Assembly: GCA_021234155.1 (NCBI GenBank) | Contig: JAJEKV010000297.1 | Coordinates: 248,001-312,000, forward strand | DNA length: 64,000 bases | Direction of reading: 5' to 3' | Source of the DNA: Isoetes taiwanensis | Lineage: Eukaryota; Streptophyta; Lycopodiopsida; Isoetales; Isoetaceae | Shown: positions 56,025-64,000 of the stretch, piece by piece | Position numbering within the stretch: the stretch's first letter is position 1 | Layout: the number at the start of each line of letters is the position of its first letter | Program-made: the position numbers and the translations under genes | Notes under the pieces: generated by a model | The model's database searches: none | Seen by the model: only the letters and a program-made list of their open reading frames with translations | Told to the model about the DNA's origin: nothing

Positions 56025-56387
56025 CTATTCTTGGCAGTTCTCACATGCAACTGAGGGGATCCGGACCTCCCAAAGGCACCATCTACTATGATGCTTGACG
56101 TGAACCAGCTCAAGATGGGCTCTTTGGCAAAAGGGGGCTTGCTCAGCCCATGCAATTAACTCCGCTTCGACAAAGACTTCTTCCATAGCCATGTAGCCAA
56201 GAATAACTCTTTGACTAACGGATACATGGAAGCTCTTGTGCTGCAGCTCCAAAATCTCGTTGGGCTCGACTGTCATACTGCTTGAGGTACTACTCGCTGC
56301 TACCACCATATCGGATGAGCTTGAGGAAGAATACACAGGGAAATGGCGCCGGACCAAGACCTTGCGCCTTGCCATCTTCGAGCCCAA
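56025..56387 (-). CDS. Conserved third ORF of the Harbinger family, copy 1
   Basis: Intact 120-codon frame between transposase and Myb-like gene, on the minus strand. N-terminal basic MGSKMARRKVLVRRHF, a Ser-rich patch (YSSSSSSDM), then a compact domain: LQHKSFHVSVSQRVILGYMA, LIAWAEQAPFCQRAHLELVH, and WCLWEVRIPSVACENC. The same domain occurs in the same position of element 2 (63343-63948) with about 25-30% visible identity: HK-(I/F)H-S-S, hydrophobic strand, WA, C/H, V-VK, WCL-E(I/V)R, C--C. So it is a real family protein, not a chance frame. Function unknown; the ending C-x2-C and WCL-E motif suggest a small zinc- or partner-binding fold. Confidence 0.7.
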   Translation of the reverse strand: MGSKMARRKVLVRRHFPVYSSSSSSDMVVAASSTSSSMTVEPNEILELQHKSFHVSVSQRVILGYMAMEEVFVEAELIAWAEQAPFCQRAHLELVHVKHHSRWCLWEVRIPSVACENCQE

Positions 56388-56690
56388 AACAATAAAGATT
56401 CTAGCGCTAGAAACGAGACATGCATAATGGAATTTAAAGAGACGTTGTACGAAACCTTTATGGAATTATACTTTAAAACTAGTCAAGATCAGGAATATTA
56501 CTTCATGCTCATTTAAATTCCAATTGAGATCCCCATACTACGTTGAAAGATAAGTTCCAATCATATTAAACACGAACAAAACATACTCTTTTAACTAACT
56601 TCCATAAGCTGAAGAACATAACAGAAACTAAAAAATAAAAAAATTGAAAATGACAGTGCAGGACAAAGGTCCATACCTCTGAATTTCATA

Positions 56691-57873
56691 CTAATTTGTC
56701 TGTTTCGATGCAGCCAACTTAGCAATTTCCAGAAGAGTATCTTTGGTCATTTGACAAATGCTTTCTGTCATTGTAGCCATTGATTGGGCAATTTTCAAAG
56801 TATTGGCAGACCCCATAGACTCCAATTCCCTGATCAGTTCATGTTTTTTAACAGATTCCTCTTTCATGAAATCTAATTTCCTTTTTTCGTTTTCACCAAA
56901 GCTGCTAGCCATGTTTGATATCACTGCTGCAATTTCTTCATCAATATGAACCCGAGATCTCTTTTTAGTTGTTGGCTTACCACTAACCCCTGGCTGATTA
57001 CATGCAGCAGACCGAGGACTTGTGTCAAAAGGATTGAAAGCACTCGGAGTATCTTTGCTAGATTTTTTTTTCATGTGCACTTGAATTGTCTTTGCTACCA
57101 TTTGCTTCATTTGCAATAGGGGACACAGGGTTATCATCTGCAACGTTTACAAAATCTTCTTCCACAAATGAAGCATTTGTTCCAATTGTCTCATAGAATG
57201 CATCAGACATGTAGGTATTTGGAAACATATCAGCATCCTCGAATGCCTCGGCCCCAAATTCCCCATCATCCCCTGCACCTGGAATGTCTCTCTCATTAGT
57301 AACTCCATGTTTCAGATCTTCCATAGCTTCAAACCAAGGCCAGGTAGATGGTTCTGAGCCAGTTCTCTCAGATGTCTCTTTTTCATCTCTGAATTTGATC
57401 TGCAATTTATCCCACTTGTTCCTTAACTGTCTCAAATCTTCAAGCCCATGAACTGTGGGTTGTAATTTCACCATAATCTCTCGCCATTGGCTTGAAGAAA
57501 GATTAATACTACCATTATTGTGAACCTTGTACTCCTTCATCAAAGCAAGCATGGTGGAGATTGCATTGTCCGACCAATCAACCAGAGTTTTCCTTTTCTT
57601 GGCCGGGTTAATAGTATCGTGCACAACTAAGGCTAATTCATTGGGGAGGGGTTCAGATTGAACCTCACGCAATCCATCTTCCTGCTGATCCCTCTTCTTT
57701 CCCCTTGCAATGCAATTGGAAACCCGTGCAGGTTCAGAATTTATCTCAATGGCCACAGATTGGGAAACTGATCCAATCATCCTTTTAGTTCTTCTAGGAG
57801 CCAACTTCTCACTCTTCGGGGGAATGAAAGGCTTCTTAGCAGTCGGCATGGAGGATGTAGTTGCCTTTGTCAT
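56691..57873 (-). pseudogene. Myb/SANT-like DNA-binding protein of Harbinger 1, one frameshift
   Basis: Companion protein that binds the transposon ends and helps the transposase enter the nucleus in PIF/Harbinger systems. N-terminus basic (APRRTKRMIG; ARGKKRDQQED). The Myb/SANT-like domain has its three tryptophan-centred helices: LVDWSDNAISTMLALMKEYK, SSQWREIMVKLQP and LRQLRNKWDKLQIKFRDEK, with PSTWPWFEAMEDL. An acidic linker follows. A run of nine A on the coding strand (plus 57063-57071) shifts the frame at AHEKK. After it the other frame continues SSKDTPSAFNPFDTSPRSAA and a C-terminal helix (KRKLDFMKEESVKKHELIRE) to a stop at 56691. A single-base indel would join both parts, so it may be a recent loss or a sequencing error. 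Confidence 0.88.
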
Positions 57874-58277
57874 GTTCTTGAGACAATTTGTGTCTGATAT
57901 TTCAAGCTATTAGATGCTAACAAAATGCTTATCACCAAAGCAATGAACGAATTGAAGTAAAGTAATTCAAGAAATGCTTACCGGATTGATAAGTGGCTTT
58001 AATGCTGCGCTAGGAGGGAAGGAATTAGGATCTCTCGATTCTTGGAGCCCGCCCACCTAGAGCGAGGCGGAATTAAGGTCGAATTTCCGGCCTCCAAAAG
58101 CGAGCCCTATAATTTTTTTGGTTGAAGCACTTGACCCATTGATTAATAGAAATGCCCTACTTGTTGGGTTAGGCTTAATTTCCCTCTAATTGCGAGTGGA
58201 CTCTCGCATTCCTCTCATTATCTCTCCTCTCATTTTATCTCTCGCATTATCTCTCATGGTCTCTCGGTTCACATGTG

Positions 58278-58280
<3 letters not shown>

Positions 58281-58348
<68 letters not shown>
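58281..58348. repeat. (CT)n microsatellite
   Basis: CT array right of Harbinger 1, separated by 53 bp of C/T-rich sequence from a second array. Confidence 0.95.
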
Positions 58349-58350
<2 letters not shown>

Positions 58351-58399
58351 CGTTTTAATCCCTCTGAGATTCTTTGCCTTCTTCCTCTTTCTCCGTCCT

Positions 58400-58522
<123 letters not shown>

Positions 58523-59076
58523 GACATTTAGAGGATGGATTCTGTAAAGGCACCAAAAACCTATGTTTGCTACTTTTTTGTAGACTTTCTCGTTTGACAT
58601 GGTACAGCGGAACTATCTGTGGCATAGATTAGAGGCACTTGGGGTACCCTCTATTTTGCGCATGGCCATAAAGACTCTCTATGAGAAGGTATTGGTTCAA
58701 CTTTCATTTCCACTATCTCAGGAATGCCCTGATCTAGTGACAAGTAACATTGGGGTTAAACAAGGCTGCCCTCTTTCTCCCACATTATTCGGTCTATTTA
58801 TAGATGAATTGGAGGACTGGATGGCTCAATTTGGCGGAGATGGTGTTGCATTAGAAGGGTATGTTATTAAGCTGCTATTATATGCTGATGATATCGTATT
58901 GATGTCACGAAGTGTGCAAGGGATGCAACAACATTTAGATGCTTTGGCTTCCTTTTGTGATACCAAAGGCATGAAAGTGAATATGGCTAAGACGAAAGTG
59001 ATAGTGTTTGGTGCCAATAAGGTGGATAAATTTGCCTTCTTCTATAAGGGAGATAAGCTAGACATTGTGGATAGTT

Positions 59077-60013
59077 GGGTAAAAGTATGCTGGTGGGTAT
59101 CAAAAGCATGCGTCCGGACGCATGCTTTTAGCACCCCTGCTACCTGCTTTTTTTTGGGTGCTCGTGGGTGCTGGTGGGTTCGTTTTTTTACACTCTTCAT
59201 TTGTTAAGAGGATTCTTCAGCCAAGAATCATGCCACATTGCTCGAATTTTCCATCCGATTAGCATCGATTTCATTAGATTGGGTCGACTAGTGCTTGAGA
59301 AATGATCCAAACTCCAAATTGGCATGTGAATCTCCAATTAGTTGCTCAATCCATCATATCTTTTCATAAAACTTATCCACCAAGGTAGGATTGTCATTTC
59401 GACCATATTCAGCCTAAAAGCCCCATCTAATTTTGCTTAAATTGGGCTGACTTAAGAGATTTCTCACTGTTTTACAAAAAACCTGTTGCAAGAATGATTT
59501 TTCTTTAATTTTTCACTCAATATCCCAAATTAGGTTCTGAAATTTTGCAAGTAGGATATGGGTGCATGGCCGATTATGAAAATCTGAAAAGCCCAACTGA
59601 TTTAGCTTAATTTGGGCTGAATTAAAAATTCTTCCTTTGTACCAAAGCATTTTGCGAAATGGTTTTTCTATAATTTATCACACAATATCCCAAATTAGGT
59701 TCTGAAATTTTGCACGTAGGATATGGGTGCATGGCTGATTATGAAAATCTGAAAAGCCCGTCGATTTAGCTTAATTTGGGCTGAATTAAGAAATTTTTGT
59801 TCTCTTTTTACCAAAATTGCCGAGAAATGGGTTTTCTCTAATTGCTCACTCAATATCCCAAATTAGGCCCTGAAATTTTTCATGTATGATCGAATTGCAT
59901 GGCCGATTATGAAAAACAAGTCTTTGGAAAGTCTTTGGAAAGTCTTTGAAAGTCTTTGGGTGCCGGAGTCTTTGCATCGCGTTTATTTGATACCCACCAG
60001 CATACTTTTGCCC
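59077..60013. mobile_element. 937-bp non-autonomous DNA transposon, 28-bp TIRs, AGTT duplication
   Basis: Terminal inverted repeats of 28 bp (59077-59104 and 59986-60013) differ at one position: GGGTAAAAGTATGCTGGTGG versus GGGCAAAAGTATGCTGGTGG. Flanking tetramers are AGTT (59073-59076, 60014-60017). Removing the element plus one AGTT restores the LINE frame VDS-YKYLG exactly. Just inside the left end is a perfect 28-bp palindrome centred on GCATGCGTCCGGACGCATGC. The interior has about four tandem 165-168-bp repeats. The end sequence GGGTAAAAG-A-GCTG resembles that of the 9.85-kb element, and both make 4-bp duplications, so it is probably mobilised by the same transposase type. Confidence 0.9.
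59339..59910. repeat. ~166-bp tandem repeat inside the 937-bp element
   Basis: The word CAATATCCCAAATTAGG recurs at 59518, 59683 and 59851 (periods 165 and 168). Each is followed by CTGAAATTTT, TAGGATATGGGTGCATGGC, GAAAAGCCC and TTAATTTGGGCTGAATTAA. A more diverged first unit starts near 59345. Satellite-like array. Confidence 0.85.
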
Positions 60014-61451
60014 AGTTATAAATATCTAGGTCTAATAGTGGACAAAAGCCCCTGCTGGAATCAAGCAGTAGAGCAAAAGGTAAATGGAGGATTGAAAGCT
60101 TTATATGCCATGCAGCGTAAATGCCATCAGGCAGAAGTATGGGATTTCAGCCTAAGGAAGATGCTTTTCATTTCCTTGGTACAAACAGTAGTATTGTACG
60201 GTTGTGAAGTTTGGGGTCCAGGATTATCCGTGGAAAGCTGGAAAAAAATCGAGAAGGTACAAAAGAAATTCTTTCATGCAGAATTGGGCACTAAAATACA
60301 AACACCTTATGATATGATGCTCGTGGAGTGTGGAATGTTACCCTTGGAACTTGAAGCCCTAATTAGACTCTTAGTATATTTGCAAAAGCTACAGACACAT
60401 GCAGAACACGCTTGCTTGCCTCACTTGGCTCTTGATAGTAGTCAAGGGAAAGGGTGGTATGCTGACATTGTGCTTTGGCTCAGAAAATGGGGGATGAACA
60501 TTGCGGACTTAGAGTCCAACAAGGATAATATCAAAGGTTGGGTTAGATGGCATGCTATCCACAAAATGTGGAGTGTAAAGGAAGTAAAAAAGAACACACA
60601 GATCATCCGTTATGAACCACGGGTTACGGTGAAGCCGAAGTATTTAAAAAGCCGGGTTATCCGTAAAGCTTAGACATATGATAAGTAGGATGAGGCTCAG
60701 CTCACATCACTTGGGGGTAGAGATTGGACGTTGGGCAAGAATACCACATACACCTTTGTAATCAAAAGTATGTGGATCATCTGAAGTGGAGGATGAGATA
60801 CATGTAATTTTTGAGGTGCGAGCATATCGATACATATGCCGCGAAGTTTGGTATACATGTAACGGACTTAGTGAGCTTCTTTTGATCTATCTCCATTACA
60901 ATTGGCCGGTTTTCTAGTAGAAGTTATGCGGACAAGAGGCGGCAATATTCAAAACATAAAATCTTTGGTAGGAGCTAGTGAGTTTGAGTATGAGGAGGGA
61001 GAGCACTAATATGTTCTTACCAGAACACATATTAGATGATATTATATATGATGTTGATTATGCAAAATGAACGTCTTCTAGGCACGATGGTCTCACGGCG
61101 TAAAAATAAAGATTTCATTTCATTTCTCTCTCGTCGGCCACATGGTCGTAAAAATCCATCTCTCGTCACATACCGGTTCCTCCCCAAAATGTGCGTATTT
61201 TTTGGGAGGAGAGGAGAGACGATTGTCTCGAGGCTTAACAGCCCCCTTATTGGCGTAATTTGAGTCGTTTTGTCGGATTTTCGATCGTGCATCCATTCCG
61301 CCCGACGAGAGAAAATGTGGGATAATTCGATCGAACGTTCAATTCGGCCAAATTGTGGGATATTCAAGCCTGTTTTTCTTGGTTCTGCGGGCTATGTGGG
61401 ATAATTCATTTCTAGTTTTGCCTCCCATTTTTTCGATTCCGCCACTAAACC

Positions 61452-62800
61452 ATGGATCCGGGTCATTCTTGGTATGATTGCCATGCTTTTTCGGGCTTTG
61501 ACACTCGGATTTGCATTACGTGAGATATCGCTTTGCAGACTATTGGAACTCAACGAGCTCAAGACCCAATGACCCCGATTCGATGATGAGGTTTTAGAAG
61601 GATAACAATGGTATGTTTTTTTGCGATCCGCAGCTTTAATGGTTATGGTTCCAGCGAGGGGTTAGAAGACCACCAAGAAGATTTTGATTGCTCCAAGGCA
61701 AAGAACACAATGGGATAATATCGATAACCACGCATGGAATTGTATAGCTTCTTTTTGAAGATGATATGTGGCACCAATTTTACGTGATGAAGAGAGCCAC
61801 ATTTGAGAGATTGGTAGGTTTAATTGTGCCTTATCTTGTCGCCCGGTAATAAAGTAAGGCCCCCGTTGATCCAAGGAAAGCCTGTTGCTATGGTTCTGTA
61901 TTTTCTTGCACACGGGGATATGCCCTTACATGTCGGACAGAGATTTTATGTTGGGAAAGCAACAGTGCAGAAATATACCAAGAAAGTCACGCTTGTATTG
62001 GCTTCGAAGACAATGCTGTACAAACGTTTTGTTGCAATGCCTACAGGTGCAAGATTAATTGGGTGCATTAAGGAATTCCATGATGCAACTGGGTTGCCCA
62101 ATATATATGGTGCAGTTGATGGTTCCCATATTTTTTTATGGAGGAAACCCAAAAAAAGGACAATGGGGAAGACTATTACAGCAGACATAAGAGGCACTCA
62201 TGTCTCATATAAGGAATTGTGACACATAGCGATTTGTTTATAAATGTTTGTGTAACAAGAACGAGTTCATCCATGATTCCAACCAGTTCAAGAAGAGTTC
62301 CATCTATAACAAAATTGCCTCCAAAACAAATTTTGCAAGAACGGTGGTGACTCTTAGTGGCGTAAAATTGAAGAAGGGGCACCCTACCCACCAAGATGTT
62401 CGTGTAACTATTCCACCTCTTCTATTAGGTGATTCACCTATTCTAGCGAGGCCCTTTCTCCTTCAAAGTTTTTCCTCAAAATCGTGGTGCTTATGGTAAG
62501 TTCAACAAAAGGATTTGTAGGGGCAGAGTGTGTGTAGAGAATGGATTTGGCATTGTGAAGGAAAAATTTAATGCTCAAACACTTGTCGTGCATGTCGCCA
62601 AAGCTTCCAAGATCATACACGCATGTTGTATTCTTTGGAACTTTTGTATAATGGAAGACAAGGGCTGGGACATGCCGCCAATTGAAGATGATCCTCCACC
62701 AATATACTACTATGAAACGTAATTGAGGTCCTTAAAAAAACAAGGTGATCAAATGAGGCACGTGTTATTTGAAAATCTGGATGGACATGTGATCCTTTGA
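61452..62800 (+). pseudogene. PIF/Harbinger DDE transposase, copy 2
   Basis: Start ATG at 61452 (MDPG..., shifted to the copy-1-like LGMIAMLFRAL within a few codons). Readable blocks: MKRATFERLVGLIVPYL (61789 on); then, from 61883, GKPVAMVLYFLAHGDMPLHV and VGKATVQKYTKKVTLVLASK, intact where copy 1 has a stop; and IYGAVDGSHIFLWRKPKKR with the first catalytic Asp (about 62118). Shifts follow: DYYSRHKRHSCL; IHDSNQFKKSSIYNKIASK; and LLLGDSP with the second Asp, where the next codons shift. Then GKFNKRICRGRVCVENGFGI with the catalytic Glu (codon 62537-62539), and KASKIIHACCILWNFCIMED, to the stop at 62798-62800. At least five breaks. Confidence 0.88.
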
Positions 62801-63342
62801 ATGTTCTTTTGTAGACAATAAATATTACATTCAAAATTCAATTCTTCTCCATTTCGCTATCTTTAATTATTTGTCATGCATTTCTTACATTATGATGAAT
62901 AAGTGATTGAGTTTAGACCTTCAAAACATTTCATTTGGAAATATTGAACAGCCTGTTACAGAATTTGTGAGTCCAGTGACTTCACAATTAAAGAACATAG
63001 AAGACTAAGAAAAATCATTAGTACACAAACAAGTTTGATAAGAGAAGTTTGTATTCATAAAAAAAAAGATTACATAGGCATATAATGCCCTGTTCAAAAT
63101 ACTTCAGCATTTGAGCTGCCCGAAACATTCTGAGTGAGTCAAATGACTTCACTATACAAAACAAGAAGTCTGCACACCTTCCAATGATAACAGGAAATCT
63201 GCATGAATACATTGAGGCATTTTTTTTCATCTGTCAGTTTCCGAGCAATCATATGAGAAAAAAATGGCAGCCATGCCATTTCACAGAAACAAAGGCATTT
63301 TATAAAAAGAAAATGCATAACAAAAAAAGAAGTGAGGCAAAG

Positions 63343-63948
63343 TCAGACTCGCATAGAAAGGGGACACAGATCACATGGAAAGGTTGCACTACGAATTTCA
63401 TGGAGGCACCACATTTCCTGTAGCTTAACATAGACACACTCCATATGCCCTGTCCGGTTGTTTGCAGAATTTGCTGCCCATTCCAAAATCTCGTCATCCA
63501 CACTAACGCCCATTTCAATAAAAACTGTAATGGTCTCCTTAGAAAAACTGCAATGGATAACCTTGTGAGATATAACTTCAACTTCAGGGTTTGCGGGCTG
63601 GACTGTGGGGGAGGAGAACTGGCTTTCGTTTTGCTCCACTTCGTCCGAAGAGTCTTCATGATTCTCCTGAAAAACATGATTCTCCTGAAAAATATTTTCT
63701 AAACTGACAGGCTAATCACTGAACTGCCGAGAATCCCCACTGCTGTCGGGAAGAACTTCCTCACTGGAAGTAGGCCAGGTATCATGGTCAGAGTAATAGG
63801 GTAACTCAGTGATAGAGGAAGAAGTAGTTGGTAGAGTTTGATAGGATGAGGAGCTCGAAGAGGAGCTCGAAGAAGAGCTCGGGCTTGGAGAGTGTTGGCG
63901 CTTTCTGTTCAGGACTCTCTCCATATTGTCGAAGCGGCTTGCATGCAA
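63343..63948 (-). pseudogene. Conserved third ORF of the Harbinger family, copy 2
   Basis: Minus strand from 63948 (or an internal Met at 63924) through a long Ser run (SPSPSSSSSSSSSSSSY), an in-frame TAG at 63712-63714, then the same frame to 63343. The C-terminal domain reads EVISHKVIHCSFSKETITVF, DEILEWAANSANNRTGHMEC, VYVKLQEMWCLHEIRSATFP and CDLC. It aligns with the product of 56025-56387 over about 75 residues, including HK--H-S-S, EW/AWA, V-VK, MWCLHEIR/RWCLWEVR and C--C. The copy here is about 200 residues if the TAG is ignored or spliced out. Confidence 0.65.
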
Positions 63949-64000
63949 GAATTGGAGGAAGCTTAAGTAGCCTTTACGAATTTGGATGACTGTGACTAGA

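Larger units (their letters stand above)
61133..64000. mobile_element. PIF/Harbinger-type transposon 2 (right end outside the window)
   Basis: Left end GTCGGCCACATGG directly after a CTCTCTC run at the LINE B tail, resembling the left end of element 1 (GGGCCACATG). Contains transposase (+) and third ORF (-) in the same order as element 1. The Myb-like gene is expected beyond 64000. 62801-63342 holds no gene I can see. Confidence 0.75.

Overview
This looks like nuclear DNA of a land plant, most likely a fern or other seedless vascular plant with a large, transposon-rich genome. The evidence is AT-rich intergenic sequence, GT-AG introns, and broken copies of plant-type genes: pentatricopeptide-repeat (PPR) proteins, a trehalose-6-phosphate phosphatase, a sterol C-24 methyltransferase and an Aux/IAA protein. 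It also carries LINEs, PIF/Harbinger elements, a solo LTR and MITEs. I see no intact host gene. Nearly every coding region has stops or frameshifts. The species is inference, not something the sequence proves.

Left part (1-31 kb): a decayed minus-strand transposon-like protein gene (2.4-4.2 kb); a trehalose-phosphate phosphatase fragment with one intron kept (4.66-4.88 kb); a hAT-type MITE with an 8-bp target duplication (5.4-5.9 kb); a coiled-coil pseudogene (7.8-8.9 kb) between two regions full of a palindromic AAATTGGGC motif; several copies of LINE family A with its (TTCTA)n tail; a 1.1-kb homopurine tract (18.5-19.6 kb); a Tourist-like MITE with TTA target duplications (24.2-24.6 kb); one copy of an uncharacterised transposase-like gene (26.3-27.7 kb); and an Aux/IAA scrap beside an intronless SMT2 pseudogene (30-31 kb).

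Centre (31,376-41,227): one 9,852-bp DNA transposon, bounded by terminal inverted repeats (GGGTAAAAGCACG...) and a 4-bp AGAA duplication. The plus strand holds a decayed transposase of an uncharacterised plant family, with motifs FSDGA and NHGKGEHDG. Minus-strand cargo includes an FCP1-type HAD phosphatase and other small genes. Two mirror-oriented CCACC/GGTGG minisatellites lie inside it. A 937-bp relative (related ends, 4-bp AGTT duplication) sits inside a LINE at 59 kb. I consider this the main discovery candidate.

Right part (42-64 kb): a PPR pseudogene, hairpin MITEs, then LINE family B, whose three copies each begin directly against a (CT)n microsatellite and at three different points of the element. 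The nearly full-length copy (48.3-53.4 kb) has ORF1 and ORF2 in one frame separated by a single TAG, and its endonuclease is interrupted by a 604-bp solo LTR with a 5-bp duplication. Each of the two largest LINE B copies is followed by a PIF/Harbinger element. The first carries a DDE transposase, a Myb/SANT-like protein and a third small ORF. The second carries the transposase and the same third ORF, and runs off the window.

Many breaks are single-base indels, some in homopolymers, so a minority could be sequencing errors. The concordance of independent decay signals argues that most are real.
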